From the NCBI GenBank assembly GCA_021839245.1, contig JAKCBQ010000004.1, positions 49,459 to 113,458 of the forward strand: a stretch of DNA of 64,000 nucleotides, read 5' to 3'. The notes below the pieces were generated by a model. It ran no database searches, was not told the DNA's origin, and worked only from the letters and a program-made list of their open reading frames with translations. The position numbers and the translations under genes were made by a program. Shown here one piece after another: positions 37,526 through 46,058 of the stretch. This stretch comes from Pseudomonadota bacterium. Lineage in GTDB: Bacteria > Pseudomonadota > Gammaproteobacteria > JAKAQQ01. Within the stretch, counting starts at the first letter, position 1; each line of letters begins with the position of its first letter.

Positions 37526-38206
37526 TCAGAGTGTTCCGCGTCGCTCCTCCCCGTCGTCCGCCCCGAACCGCTCCGCCATCCAGGCGGCGATCGCCCGAAT
37601 TTCGTCCCCGTCCACCGCGTGACCGTCCTCGTGCGTCCACCAGCGGACCTCGTGTCCGCTCCGCAAGAGCGCGTCCCGTGTCGCCATACCCAGCCGGACA
37701 TCGACCACCGGATCCCTATGCCCGTGCGCGAGGAAGACCGGCACGGGTCGCGCTCCCGACGGACGCGGCAGCCCCGCCGGAAGAAACGTCGAGAGCGCCA
37801 CCACCCCCGCCAGAGGCCAGCCGCGCGTGAGCGCGGCGTAAAGCGCCACCGCCCCACCTTGGGAAAATCCTCCAAGGATCGTCTTCTCGACCGGCACGCC
37901 CCGTTCCCCCACGGTGCGGAGGAGCGCGTCCACCGTCGCGACGCTCTCCTCGAGCCCGGCGGTGTCGATCCCGCTTCCCGGGCCGAGACGCGCGATGTCG
38001 AACCACGCCCTCATGCGCGCGCCCGCGTTGAGCGTCACCGCCCGTACCGGAGCGTGAGGAAAGAGGTAACGGACCCCACTCAGTCCGAGCCGCGCCGGGA
38101 AATCGGCAAAGTCATTCCCGTCGGCTCCGAGCCCATGGAGAAAAATCACCGCCGCACGAGCCTGGCCTCGCGGTTCGACAATCAGAGGTGGAGAAACGGT
38201 GGACAC
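37526..38206 (-). CDS. Phospholipase/carboxylesterase family protein
   Basis: This is an alpha/beta-hydrolase esterase of about 226 residues resembling carboxylesterase 2 and acyl-protein thioesterases. It has VIFLHGLGADGNDFADFPARLGL, FPHAPVRAVTLNAGARMRAWFDI, the nucleophile in LGGFSQGGAVALYAAL, the Asp in LAHGHRDPVVDV and the His in HEDGHAVDGDEI. The GTG at 38206 follows GGAG; the frame is open up to 38257 but that would leave almost no promoter space. It is divergent from the SDR gene, with a 20-nt palindrome between them. Confidence 0.88.
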   Translation of the reverse strand: MSTVSPPLIVEPRGQARAAVIFLHGLGADGNDFADFPARLGLSGVRYLFPHAPVRAVTLNAGARMRAWFDIARLGPGSGIDTAGLEESVATVDALLRTVGERGVPVEKTILGGFSQGGAVALYAALTRGWPLAGVVALSTFLPAGLPRPSGARPVPVFLAHGHRDPVVDVRLGMATRDALLRSGHEVRWWTHEDGHAVDGDEIRAIAAWMAERFGADDGEERRGTL

Positions 38207-38235
38207 AGGGGCAGGCTCCAACACACACGAAAGAC

Positions 38236-38255
38236 CGATGCCTCTATGATGAGGC
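38236..38255. promoter_or_regulatory. Inverted repeat enclosing a -10-like core between esterase and SDR
   Basis: Perfect 7-nt arms ATGCCTC and GAGGCAT flank TATGAT, which looks like a sigma-70 -10 for the plus-strand SDR gene. This arrangement is typical of a repressor operator laid over a promoter. The -35 at the proper distance is weak. It lies within the 68-nt divergent gap and could control both genes. Confidence 0.45.
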
Positions 38256-38274
38256 ATTCCTTCCGAACCCCCCG

Positions 38275-39048
38275 GTGACCGCCGTGAGTCCCCACTCCTT
38301 CACCGACCGCCGCGTCCTCGTCACCGGCGCCTCGGGCGGCATTGGACGGGCCACCGCCCATGCCTTCGCCCAGGCGGGCGCCCGGGTGGCCGTCCATTAC
38401 CACCGCCGCGAGGAAGAGGCCCGGACGACCCTGTCCGGCCTCGCAGGCTCGGGGCACCTCCTCCTCCGCGCCGACCTTGACGATGACGAAGACTGCCGCC
38501 GGCTGATCGCCGAGAGCGAGTCACGCCTCGGCGGCCTCGACATCCTCGTCAACAACGCCGGACTCTATCTCCGCCGTCCGTTTGCGCTCCACGACGACGA
38601 GAGCTGGCGCACGGAGTTCCGCCGTCAGCTCCGCGTCAACCTCGAAGGGCCGGCCTTTCTGGCCTATCTTGCAGCACGCGGGATGATCGCCCGCGGTTAT
38701 GGACGCATTGTCAACGTGGGTTCGCGCGGAGCCTACCGGGGGGAACCCGAAGCGCCGGGCTACGGGGCCGCCAAGGCGGGCCTGCATGCTCTCACCCAAT
38801 CGCTCGCCCAGGCGCTCGCCCCCTACGGTGTCGCGGTCACGGCCGTCGCCCCCGGCTGGGTGGAGACGGCCATGGCCGAAGAGCACCTGCGGGGACCCGA
38901 AGGGGCGGCGATCCGTGCACAAAGCCCTCTCGGCCGTGTCGCCCGCCCTGAGGAGATCGCACGCACCATTCTTTTTTTGGCCGACGACGATGCGGAGTAC
39001 CTCACGGGATCCATCCTCGACGCCAACGGTGCTTCCTACCTGCGCTAG
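38275..39048 (+). CDS. Short-chain dehydrogenase/reductase
   Basis: This classical SDR has about 257 residues. The cofactor motif VLVTGASGGIGRATAHAFAQAG is followed by NNAGLYLRRPF, IVNVGSRGAYRGEPEAPGYGAAKAG with the Tyr-x3-Lys pair, and the C-terminal PEEIARTILFLADDDAEYLTGSILDANGA. The HYHRREEEA after strand 2 suggests NADP(H) use. It resembles 3-oxoacyl-ACP reductases and pteridine-reductase-like enzymes; the substrate is unknown. The GTG at 38275 is preferred, with a GTG nine nucleotides later as alternative. Confidence 0.88.
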   Translation: MTAVSPHSFTDRRVLVTGASGGIGRATAHAFAQAGARVAVHYHRREEEARTTLSGLAGSGHLLLRADLDDDEDCRRLIAESESRLGGLDILVNNAGLYLRRPFALHDDESWRTEFRRQLRVNLEGPAFLAYLAARGMIARGYGRIVNVGSRGAYRGEPEAPGYGAAKAGLHALTQSLAQALAPYGVAVTAVAPGWVETAMAEEHLRGPEGAAIRAQSPLGRVARPEEIARTILFLADDDAEYLTGSILDANGASYLR

Positions 39049-39300
39049 GTGCGCCGGCAGGCCAGAGGTTGTTCCGGGAGGAACCCGTACCCGTGTCCTC
39101 CCCGCGTCCTTCGGGGACGCCCGGGGCCACCACCCGAAGCGCACGCAACCCAGTCGTTCGCCACCCTCTCGGGAGAGGACGAAGGACGGCGCCCTCGTGG
39201 GGGCGGCCCGCTACGGAGAGGCGCGGCACGACGCCACAAAGCGTCGAACCTCGTGGTATAGTCCTCGCCCTTTCAGGCGTCCGTCACGGGGACCCGCACC

Positions 39301-41109
39301 ATGCCCCGGCCCGATCCGATCCCTTATTCCGACGAAACACTCTGGCGCATTCTCTCCGCCACCCGGACCATTGCTCTCGTGGGGGCCTCCGCCAACTGGA
39401 ACCGGCCGAGCCATTTCGTCATGAAGTATCTCCAAAGCAAAGGCTATCGTGTGATCCCGGTCAATCCGGGCCTGGCCGACGGCGAGCTCTTGGGCGAGCG
39501 CGTTTACGCCGGTCTTCGCGACATTCCCGAACGCGTCGACATGGTGGACATCTTCCGTGCCTCAAAGGAGGTGCCGCCGATCGTCGAGGACGCGATCGCG
39601 ATCGGCGCCCGGGTGGTCTGGATGCAGCTCGGCGTGCGCCACGACGAGGCGGCCGCCCGCGCCAGAACCGCCGGCATCGAAGTGATCATGAACCGCTGTC
39701 CCAAAATCGAGTTCAGCCGACTCGGCGGCGAACTCTCCTGGAGCGGGATCAACTCGGGTCTGATCCGCAATCGCGCCGCGAGCACGCCGAGAGACGCCGT
39801 CAACGGCAAGGCGCCGCCGTTGCCCGAGCGCAACCCAAACTACGGTTTTGAGACCCGCGCCGTTCACGCCGGCGCCGCCCCCGATCCCGCCACCGGGGCC
39901 CGCTCGACGCCGATTTATCAAACCGCGGCCTACGTGTTCGACTCGATCGATCACGCCGCCTCGTTGTTCAACCTGCAAAACTACGGCTACATCTACTCGC
40001 GCCTGAACAACCCCACGGTCTCGGTGCTGGAAGAGAGAATCGCGAGCCTCGAAGGCGGGCGCGCGGCCCTGGCCTCCGCCTCCGGGCAGGCGGCCCAGTT
40101 TCTCACTTTCTTCACTCTCCTCGAACCCGGCGACGAGTTCCTCGCCTCCCAGAATCTCTACGGCGGGACCGTCACGCAATTCACGCTTTCGTTCAAAAAA
40201 CTCGGCTGGCAGTGCCGTTTCGTCGACCCCGCCGATTCCGAAAACTTCCGCCGGGCTCTCACGCCTCGCTGCAAGGCGATCTTCGTCGAAAGCTTGAGCA
40301 ACCCCGGCGGGCTCATCGTCGATCTCGAAGCGGTGGCGGCCATCGCGCACGACGCCGGCATCCCGCTCGTCGTGGACAACACCATGGCGAGCCCCTATCT
40401 CTGCCGCCCCATCGAGTGGGGGGCCGACATCGTCTGCCATTCCACCACCAAATACCTCGCCGGGCACGGGCACGCGATCGGCGGGGCCCTGGTGGAATCG
40501 GGCCGGTTCGATTGGGCGCAAGGCGGCCGCTTCCCCTCGCTCACCGAGCCGGAGCCGGCCTATCACGGCCTCAAGTTCTATGAGAATTTTGGTGATTTCG
40601 CCTTCACAACCAAGGCGCGGGCGGTCGCCCTGCGCGATTTCGGTCCCACCCAGGCCCCGATGAACGCGTTCCTCACCCTCACGGGCATCGAGAGTCTCGC
40701 CGTACGCATGGAGCGTCACGTCGCCAACGCCCAGAAGGTGGCCGAGTTCCTCGAGACCCACCCGCGCGTCGCCTGGGTTTCCTACGCCGGGTTACCGTCC
40801 AGTCCCCACCACGCGCTGGCCAGGAAATATCTCCCGCGGGGACCCGGCGCGGTGTTCACTTTTGGCGTTCGAGGAGGGTTTGCGGCGGGAGTGAAGATCG
40901 TGGAAAGCGTCCGGCTTTTCTCCCACCTGGCCAACGTCGGCGACACACGCAGCCTCATTCTCCACCCCGCCTCGACCACCCATCGCCAGCTCAACGAGGA
41001 ACAGCGGCAAAGCGCCGGCGCGGGCGACGACGTGATCCGACTCTCGATCGGCCTCGAATCCGCCGACGACCTGATTGCCGACCTCGATCAGGCGCTCGGC
41101 CAGACGTAA
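39301..41109 (+). CDS. metY: Fusion: CoA-binding domain with O-acetylhomoserine sulfhydrylase
   Basis: This 602-residue two-domain protein joins a YccU-like CoA-binding Rossmann domain to a MetY-type enzyme. Residues 1 to about 145 hold TRTIALVGASANWNRPSHFVMKYLQSKGYRVIPVNP and VIMNRCPKIEF. Residues from about 180 onward are a PLP enzyme of the Cys/Met family: FETRAVHAGAAPDPATGARSTPIYQTAAYVF, LVVDNTMASPY, and the PLP Lys384 in HSTTKYLAGHGHAIGG. MetY makes homocysteine from O-acetylhomoserine and sulfide. A linker of about 30 residues connects them, with no stop or frameshift. The fusion suggests control of homocysteine synthesis by CoA or acyl-CoA, which is inference. Confidence 0.9.
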   Translation: MPRPDPIPYSDETLWRILSATRTIALVGASANWNRPSHFVMKYLQSKGYRVIPVNPGLADGELLGERVYAGLRDIPERVDMVDIFRASKEVPPIVEDAIAIGARVVWMQLGVRHDEAAARARTAGIEVIMNRCPKIEFSRLGGELSWSGINSGLIRNRAASTPRDAVNGKAPPLPERNPNYGFETRAVHAGAAPDPATGARSTPIYQTAAYVFDSIDHAASLFNLQNYGYIYSRLNNPTVSVLEERIASLEGGRAALASASGQAAQFLTFFTLLEPGDEFLASQNLYGGTVTQFTLSFKKLGWQCRFVDPADSENFRRALTPRCKAIFVESLSNPGGLIVDLEAVAAIAHDAGIPLVVDNTMASPYLCRPIEWGADIVCHSTTKYLAGHGHAIGGALVESGRFDWAQGGRFPSLTEPEPAYHGLKFYENFGDFAFTTKARAVALRDFGPTQAPMNAFLTLTGIESLAVRMERHVANAQKVAEFLETHPRVAWVSYAGLPSSPHHALARKYLPRGPGAVFTFGVRGGFAAGVKIVESVRLFSHLANVGDTRSLILHPASTTHRQLNEEQRQSAGAGDDVIRLSIGLESADDLIADLDQALGQT

Positions 41110-41286
41110 CACTCGGCGACGACGCCGGAGAGGGCCGGGAACCCGATCGACGCGGCCGCCCCGGATATAGTGAAGGCGTCGCCCACAACCACGAGTCGGC
41201 CACATGAGCCACGACGACGTTCCCGTCCTGAGCGCCCCCGGGATCCTCCGTCGCCGCCTCCCCGCTCCGCCGAAGACCGTGCCGAC

Positions 41287-42285
41287 GTGACCGGCACATC
41301 CAGTCCGCCACGTACGGGTGCGGACCCTCCTCGTCTCACGATTGTGATGGCGGTGCACGAGGGGGCGCGCTATCTCGAGGCGCAGCTCGCGAGCATCCGC
41401 GCCCAGAGTGTCCGCGACTTCGTCCTCCTCGCCCGCGACGACGGCTCGCGCGACCCCAGCTGGGCCATCCTCGTCGCGGCCGCCGCCGCCGATCCCCGTC
41501 TTCGTCCCTCCCGGGTCGCCCGTCCCCAGGGGGTCGTGGCCACCTTCGCCGCGCTCCTCGCCGAGGTGCGCACCCCCTTCTTCGCCCTCTCTGATCAGGA
41601 CGACCTCTGGCATCCGGAGCACCTCGCCCGCGGGCTCGCGGCCCTCGACGCCGATCCCGAGGCGGATCTCACGTACAGCGACCTCGAGCTCGTCGACGAG
41701 GAGGGCCGCCCCCTCGGGGAGCGGTTGTGGGCGCGCTTCGGTCTTCGGCCCGTGCGCGGCCGGCGGCCGGCGCCGCTCTTGCTGCGCAACACGGTGACGG
41801 GGGCGACGGTGGTGGCCCGCTCGCGTCTTCTCGCCCGCGCTCTTCCCATCCCCGCCGAGGTCCCGATGCACGACTGGTGGCTCGCGCTCGCCGCCGCCGC
41901 GGGCGGCGGCCTCCTCCCGCGCCCCACCCCGAGCGTCTTCTACCGCCAACACCCCCACCAGCTCCTCGGCGCTCGGCGCGTGCGTTGGTGGCGCCTCAAC
42001 AGGGACCTCCACGCCCGCGGAGAGACATTCACGGCGTACATCCGGCGCTACAGAAAGGAAAGAATGGCGCTTCACGAAGCGGCCGTCCGCCGTTTTCCGA
42101 CGCTCCGACCCTGGCGGCTTCTCCCCCTTCTCGAACGCCAGATCTGGCCCGTCCGCGTTCTCGCCGCCCCGCTCTACGCTCTCCTTCTCTACCGAGCCGC
42201 CCCCGAGGCTGGAGTGTGGAAAGCGTTGAGCGAGACCCTCGCCCTCGTCGTCTGGCCGTCCGTCGGGCGCGGCGGCGCTTCCTGA
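41287..42285 (+). CDS. Family 2 glycosyltransferase (rhamnosyltransferase-like)
   Basis: This GT-A fold glycosyltransferase of about 332 residues has LTIVMAVHEGARYLEAQLASIRAQSV at the start, LLARDDGSRD, and the metal-binding LSDQDDLWHPEHL, which is the DxD-type motif typical of rhamnosyl- and O-antigen transferases. A C-terminal hydrophobic stretch near 280-300 suggests membrane association. The GTG start at 41287 was chosen because the domain begins soon after; the longer frame adds a Pro/Arg-rich tail. It is isolated and converges on the methyltransferase gene with a 33-nt gap. Confidence 0.83.
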   Translation: MTGTSSPPRTGADPPRLTIVMAVHEGARYLEAQLASIRAQSVRDFVLLARDDGSRDPSWAILVAAAAADPRLRPSRVARPQGVVATFAALLAEVRTPFFALSDQDDLWHPEHLARGLAALDADPEADLTYSDLELVDEEGRPLGERLWARFGLRPVRGRRPAPLLLRNTVTGATVVARSRLLARALPIPAEVPMHDWWLALAAAAGGGLLPRPTPSVFYRQHPHQLLGARRVRWWRLNRDLHARGETFTAYIRRYRKERMALHEAAVRRFPTLRPWRLLPLLERQIWPVRVLAAPLYALLLYRAAPEAGVWKALSETLALVVWPSVGRGGAS

Positions 42286-42318
42286 GGGCGGATCCGACCC
42301 GCCGCCCCACGCACTCCC

Positions 42319-43098
42319 TCAGCGCCGAGCGATCATCTCGAGCTCCGGCTCACCGCTCCGCGGTCGCGGGCGCACGTCGAGGAGCACACACACACTGCGG
42401 TCGAGAAGCCGGCCTCCATGCCAACGCAACCGGTTGAGAAACCGCGCGCCCGCACGAACGGGCGCACTCCACGACCAGTAGAGACGGGGGGGATGCAGGA
42501 GCACCTCCACCGAGTCCGGGTCGAATCCCGCGAGCTCGAGCGCTTGGAGGATCGCCCACTCGCTCAGCGGTGTGACGTGGGTGATGTCGCCGTGCACGAG
42601 AGCGCCCGCAAGAAGAGAGGAGGCGTTCGGCGTGCGCAGACCGAGCCAGCCGCCCGGGGCCAGCACACGACGCAACTCCGCAAGGAGAGGAACGATCTCC
42701 GCCCGCGGAACGTGCTCGATGACGTGGTGGAGAAAGATCCCGTCGTAGGACGAATCGGCGGACCCGGCGAGGACCGCCGCGGCGGGTCCGTGGTGGAGCA
42801 CGACCTCGTCGGGGAGACGCGCACGAGCGCGCGCCAGCATCTCGGCCGAGACATCGATCCCCTCAAGGTGCCGGTAGCCGAGGCCGTGGAGAAGCTCGAG
42901 CAGATAGCCCGTCGCGCAGCCGACGTCGAGCAGGCGCGCCTCGGACCCGAGTCTCTTCGTGGCAAGCCAACGCGGGAGACGTTCGAGGCGGTAGCGCAGA
43001 ACCTCCGCGAGCGGCCGTTCGTACGCCCCCTCGAGACGGTGCTCGTAGACAGTGCGGTAATCCTCGCCGTAGTCCGGGAGTGGGGTTTTGGAGCTCAT
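42319..43098 (-). CDS. Class I SAM-dependent methyltransferase
   Basis: This 259-residue methyltransferase has the SAM motif RLLDVGCATGYLLELLHGLGY, GIDVSAEML, FLHHVIEHVPRAEI and LRRVLAPGGWLGLRTPN. This pattern is found in methyltransferases of cell-surface polysaccharide and lipid clusters. It is the last gene of the nadA-led operon. The ATG at 43098 overlaps the DUF2064 stop and follows GGAGA. The acceptor is unknown; the adjacent glycosyltransferases make a glycan or glycolipid plausible. Confidence 0.85.
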   Translation of the reverse strand: MSSKTPLPDYGEDYRTVYEHRLEGAYERPLAEVLRYRLERLPRWLATKRLGSEARLLDVGCATGYLLELLHGLGYRHLEGIDVSAEMLARARARLPDEVVLHHGPAAAVLAGSADSSYDGIFLHHVIEHVPRAEIVPLLAELRRVLAPGGWLGLRTPNASSLLAGALVHGDITHVTPLSEWAILQALELAGFDPDSVEVLLHPPRLYWSWSAPVRAGARFLNRLRWHGGRLLDRSVCVLLDVRPRPRSGEPELEMIARR

Positions 43099-43808
43099 CG
43101 CTTCTCCGCGGCCATCACGGGCCAGTTTCTCTTGACACGGGGCGCTGCCACTCTGACGTCGCTCGCCGCGACGAGACGGCGCACGAGAGAACGCGGCAGA
43201 ACCGGGATGAGTGCCGCGAGATCCTCCGGTCGGTCCCAGTCGGCGATGGGGGGGAGAAGCACGGGCGTGCATCCCCGGGCGCGAAGCGCACTCAAGCTCA
43301 TCTCGAGGGCCGAGGATGTCCCCCAAGGGATCCCGACGAAGAGTGCCTCAAGAAGAGTGGACGACGGGCGCCGCAAACCGAGGGCACCGTAACCTCCGTC
43401 GTGCGCGGGGAGGAAGACGATCGGAGATCGGGCGTCGAGGAGGATCTCGGCGATCGCCCGCAGCGTGTCCGTCTCAAGTCCCGGGAGATCACCGCCCACG
43501 AGGACCACGGCGTCGTGGTCGGCGAGATGCCTCTGGACCGCGTGCGCCATGCGGGCCCCGAGATCCTCACCCTCCTGGAGACGAAGCGTCCAGCCCCGGC
43601 CGCGGGCGAGACGTCGGGTCCAAGGATCGGCCTCGGAAGCCGTCCAGAGGACGTGCTCGCCTACGACCGTGCCAACCGTGGCCAGCGTGCGACGAAGAAG
43701 ACAGCGGTGGACGAGGAGCGCCGCCTGCGGACCGTAGCGTGCCGCGAGACGGGTCTTGACCTCACCCGCCCGCGCGGCGCGGGTGAACACCGCCCAGGCG
43801 AGGCGCAT
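43095..43808 (-). CDS. DUF2064 / TIGR04282-family glycosyltransferase-like protein
   Basis: This is a 237-residue nucleotidyl/glycosyltransferase-fold protein. FTRAARAGEVKTRLAARYG resembles the N-terminal nucleotide-binding loop, VVLVGGDLPGLETDTLR gives the metal-binding Asp, and PAHDGGYGALGLR follows. Proteins of this family are almost always encoded beside a TIGR04283 GT2 gene, as here (separated by one gene). Function is not established. It overlaps the sterol-desaturase stop by one base and the methyltransferase start by 4 nt. Confidence 0.83.
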   Translation of the reverse strand: MRLAWAVFTRAARAGEVKTRLAARYGPQAALLVHRCLLRRTLATVGTVVGEHVLWTASEADPWTRRLARGRGWTLRLQEGEDLGARMAHAVQRHLADHDAVVLVGGDLPGLETDTLRAIAEILLDARSPIVFLPAHDGGYGALGLRRPSSTLLEALFVGIPWGTSSALEMSLSALRARGCTPVLLPPIADWDRPEDLAALIPVLPRSLVRRLVAASDVRVAAPRVKRNWPVMAAEKR

Positions 43809-44599
43809 CAGCGTTCCCGCCCCTCGGAGAGCGGACGGAAAGGCAGCGCGAGAAGCGCGAGGAGCGTTGGCGCTTCGCGCTGGCCAACGATCCCGAGTTC
43901 CGGGACCTCGGGATCGATGGAGCCCGCGCGCTTGCGGTACGTTCCGAAGAGACGGTCCCAGAGCGAGAGGCAGAAACCGAAATTGTGTTCGAGGTCATCC
44001 CCCGCGCGGGAGTGATGCACGAGGTGCATCGCCGGGGTGACGAAGAGACCGCGCAGGACACGATCGGCGCGAGCCGGAAGCCGCCAGTTGGCGTGGGTGA
44101 GCAACGAGCACGTGTTGAGCAGGATCTCGAAGGCGAGCACCCCGAGGGCCGGAACACCGAGGAGCGCGATCGTCCCGAGCTTGACGAGCGTGGAGAGGAC
44201 GAACTCCCCCGGGTGAAAGCGAATGCCGCTCGAGACGTCGAGCTCGAGATCGGTGTGGTGCACCCGGTGAAAGCGCCAAAGCCAAGCCCAGCGGTGAAAG
44301 AGGCGATGCTGAAGGTAGATCGCAAGGTCAAGCCCGGCGACGCCCAGCACGACCGCCCCAACCCCTCCGATCCCGAGCCAGGGGAAAAGTCCCCGGTGCC
44401 ACCCCTCCGCCCAGAAGACGAGACTGAGAGGCACGAGGAGTCGGGAGCTCACCGTCGCGAGGACGGCGAGCACCACGTTCGCCCCGCTCGTCCGCCGTCG
44501 GTTGCGGCGGGCGGGGACGAGGCGCTCGAGGATGAAGCCGAGCGCGAAAGCGGCCACGAACAGGAGGAACCGCAGAAGGAGGATGCGGCGATCAATCAC
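43808..44599 (-). CDS. Sterol desaturase/fatty acid hydroxylase superfamily membrane protein
   Basis: This integral membrane di-iron protein of about 263 residues has the His clusters HRLFHR, HRVHH, HANW and HLVHH characteristic of the ERG3/FA-hydroxylase superfamily. Four or so membrane helices surround them. Members hydroxylate or desaturate lipids, hopanoids or carotenoids; the substrate is unknown. The GTG start at 44599 overlaps the GT2 stop. Its place between two glycosyltransferase-fold genes suggests a modified membrane lipid. Confidence 0.87.
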   Translation of the reverse strand: MIDRRILLLRFLLFVAAFALGFILERLVPARRNRRRTSGANVVLAVLATVSSRLLVPLSLVFWAEGWHRGLFPWLGIGGVGAVVLGVAGLDLAIYLQHRLFHRWAWLWRFHRVHHTDLELDVSSGIRFHPGEFVLSTLVKLGTIALLGVPALGVLAFEILLNTCSLLTHANWRLPARADRVLRGLFVTPAMHLVHHSRAGDDLEHNFGFCLSLWDRLFGTYRKRAGSIDPEVPELGIVGQREAPTLLALLALPFRPLSEGRER

Positions 44600-45306
44600 G
44601 TGCGCACAGGACGGTAGTGGCGCGCCAGTCGTTCGGGCGGTACGCCGAACGCATGCGCCAAGCGAAAGACCCAGAAGGAGAAGACCGTGCGCAGCACCCC
44701 ACCCGCCCGCCAGCGTCGGGCCGAGGTGAGCGCGCGGGCGTGGAGACGGACGGGTGACCCGAGACGGCGGGCGCGACGAGAAAACAGCACGTCTTCCATG
44801 AGCGGAACCGCAGGGAAACCACCAAGAGCGACAAACACGTCGCGGCGCACCACAAGGACCTGATCCCCCGTGACGATCCCCGTCACCCGGGCGCGAAGAT
44901 CGATCCCGTGCGCGATCGCGGAAAACGTGGCCCCCCGGGCATCGAGAGCGATCGACGCGTAGGCCCAGGATGTCCCGCGGGCGGCCGCATCCGCCAGCGC
45001 CCGCACGAAGTCCGGACCAAGATGTGTGTCGGCGTGCACGAAAACGAGATAACGCCCCCGCGCACGTGCGGCGCCCGCATTCATCTGAAGCGCCCGCCCG
45101 CGGGGTGCAAAGAGGACCCTGTTGGCCCACAGGGCGGCGAGGCGGGCCGTGGCGTCCCCACTGCCGCCGTCGACCACGATGATCTCGTCGTCCGCTCCGC
45201 AAAGAGCCCGCAGCGCCTCGAGCGTGTGGACGATCGCCCGCGCCTCCTCGAGCGCGGGGACGACGTAGCTCACCCCTCCGGGCACCGTCACAGAAGCGGA
45301 GGTCAC
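44596..45306 (-). CDS. TIGR04283-family glycosyltransferase 2
   Basis: This GT-A glycosyltransferase of about 236 residues has VSYVVPALEEARAIVHTLEALRAL, IIVVDGGSGDATARLA, GRALQMNAGAARARGRYLVFVHADTHL and the DQVLVVRRDVFVALGGFPAVPLMEDVLFSRRAR block. The family typically accompanies DUF2064 proteins and TVP38-type membrane proteins, as here. The GTG start overlaps the upstream stop (GTGA). The product is unknown; a polyprenyl- or lipid-linked sugar transfer is a reasonable guess. Confidence 0.86.
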   Translation of the reverse strand: MTSASVTVPGGVSYVVPALEEARAIVHTLEALRALCGADDEIIVVDGGSGDATARLAALWANRVLFAPRGRALQMNAGAARARGRYLVFVHADTHLGPDFVRALADAAARGTSWAYASIALDARGATFSAIAHGIDLRARVTGIVTGDQVLVVRRDVFVALGGFPAVPLMEDVLFSRRARRLGSPVRLHARALTSARRWRAGGVLRTVFSFWVFRLAHAFGVPPERLARHYRPVRT

Positions 45307-46058
45307 GGGCGCCCCCCCGATCCCGAGCGGCTCCGCCACCAACGGCGGGCGAGGGGCCCGACGAGAACGAAGAGCCCGAAAAGACCCAAGGCGACGAAGA
45401 GGCCCGGACCGGGCGTGCGGTCGAAGCTCAGGCGTCGGAGACCCGCTCCGAGATTGACGAAAACGAAAGTGCCCGGAATGATGCCGAAAAACGTGGCGAG
45501 CACATACGTCCGCAGCCGCACGCGGCTTGCGGCCGGGGCCAGGTTCACCAGCCAGAACGGGAAGAGGGGAATCAAGCGCAGCGCCAGGAGATAGCGGAAG
45601 GCGTCACCCTCGAATCCCTCAAGCAGGCGCGCCGCCCCCGCTCGGCGACCCAGGCGGCGGCGAAGATCCTCGCCACCGAGCCAGCGGGCAAGAACGAAGA
45701 GGCCCGTCGCCCCGAGAGTGGCCGAGACCACGACCAGCCCCGTCCCCCACCACGGCCCGAACGCCCATCCCGTGAGCATCGAGAGAGCCGCGCCGAAAGG
45801 AAGACTGAGGGCGGTCGCAAGAGCGTAGACGACCCCAAAGACAAGGGAGGCCGCCGCCCGATGGCGGAGGACGAAACGGTGAATGACGAGGGCATGGGCA
45901 ACGAGCGAGGCCGGGCGAAGCGCGCGCCACGCGCCGGACGCAAAGAGGAGGACGAGGAGCGCGGCGAGAAGAACGAGGACAAGAAGACGGATCCCACGTC
46001 CGCGGGCTCGCGCCTCGTGTCTCGTCGCTTCCTCACACCCGTCCATCTCAGGCGACAC
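45303..46058 (-). CDS. TVP38/TMEM64 (DedA-like) membrane protein
   Basis: This multi-pass membrane protein of about 251 residues belongs to the SNARE-associated/DedA superfamily. Visible are a basic N-terminus, a first helix (LLVLVLLAALLVLLF), GVVYALATALSLPFGAALSMLTGWAFGPWWGTGLVVVSATLGATGLF with the conserved Pro and Gly, and LRLIPLFPFWLVNLAPAASRVRLRTYVLATFFGIIPGTFVFVNLGAGL. Relatives are implicated in lipid scrambling and undecaprenyl-phosphate transport. The GTG start at 46058 overlaps the nadB 3' end; an ATG at 46046 is possible. Confidence 0.87.
   Translation of the reverse strand: MSPEMDGCEEATRHEARARGRGIRLLVLVLLAALLVLLFASGAWRALRPASLVAHALVIHRFVLRHRAAASLVFGVVYALATALSLPFGAALSMLTGWAFGPWWGTGLVVVSATLGATGLFVLARWLGGEDLRRRLGRRAGAARLLEGFEGDAFRYLLALRLIPLFPFWLVNLAPAASRVRLRTYVLATFFGIIPGTFVFVNLGAGLRRLSFDRTPGPGLFVALGLFGLFVLVGPLARRWWRSRSGSGGRP

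Noticed and set aside
39060..39090. Small inverted repeat GTTCC-GGGA-GGAAC after the SDR gene as a terminator
   Set aside because: No T-tract follows, and a 5-bp stem is expected by chance in this sequence.
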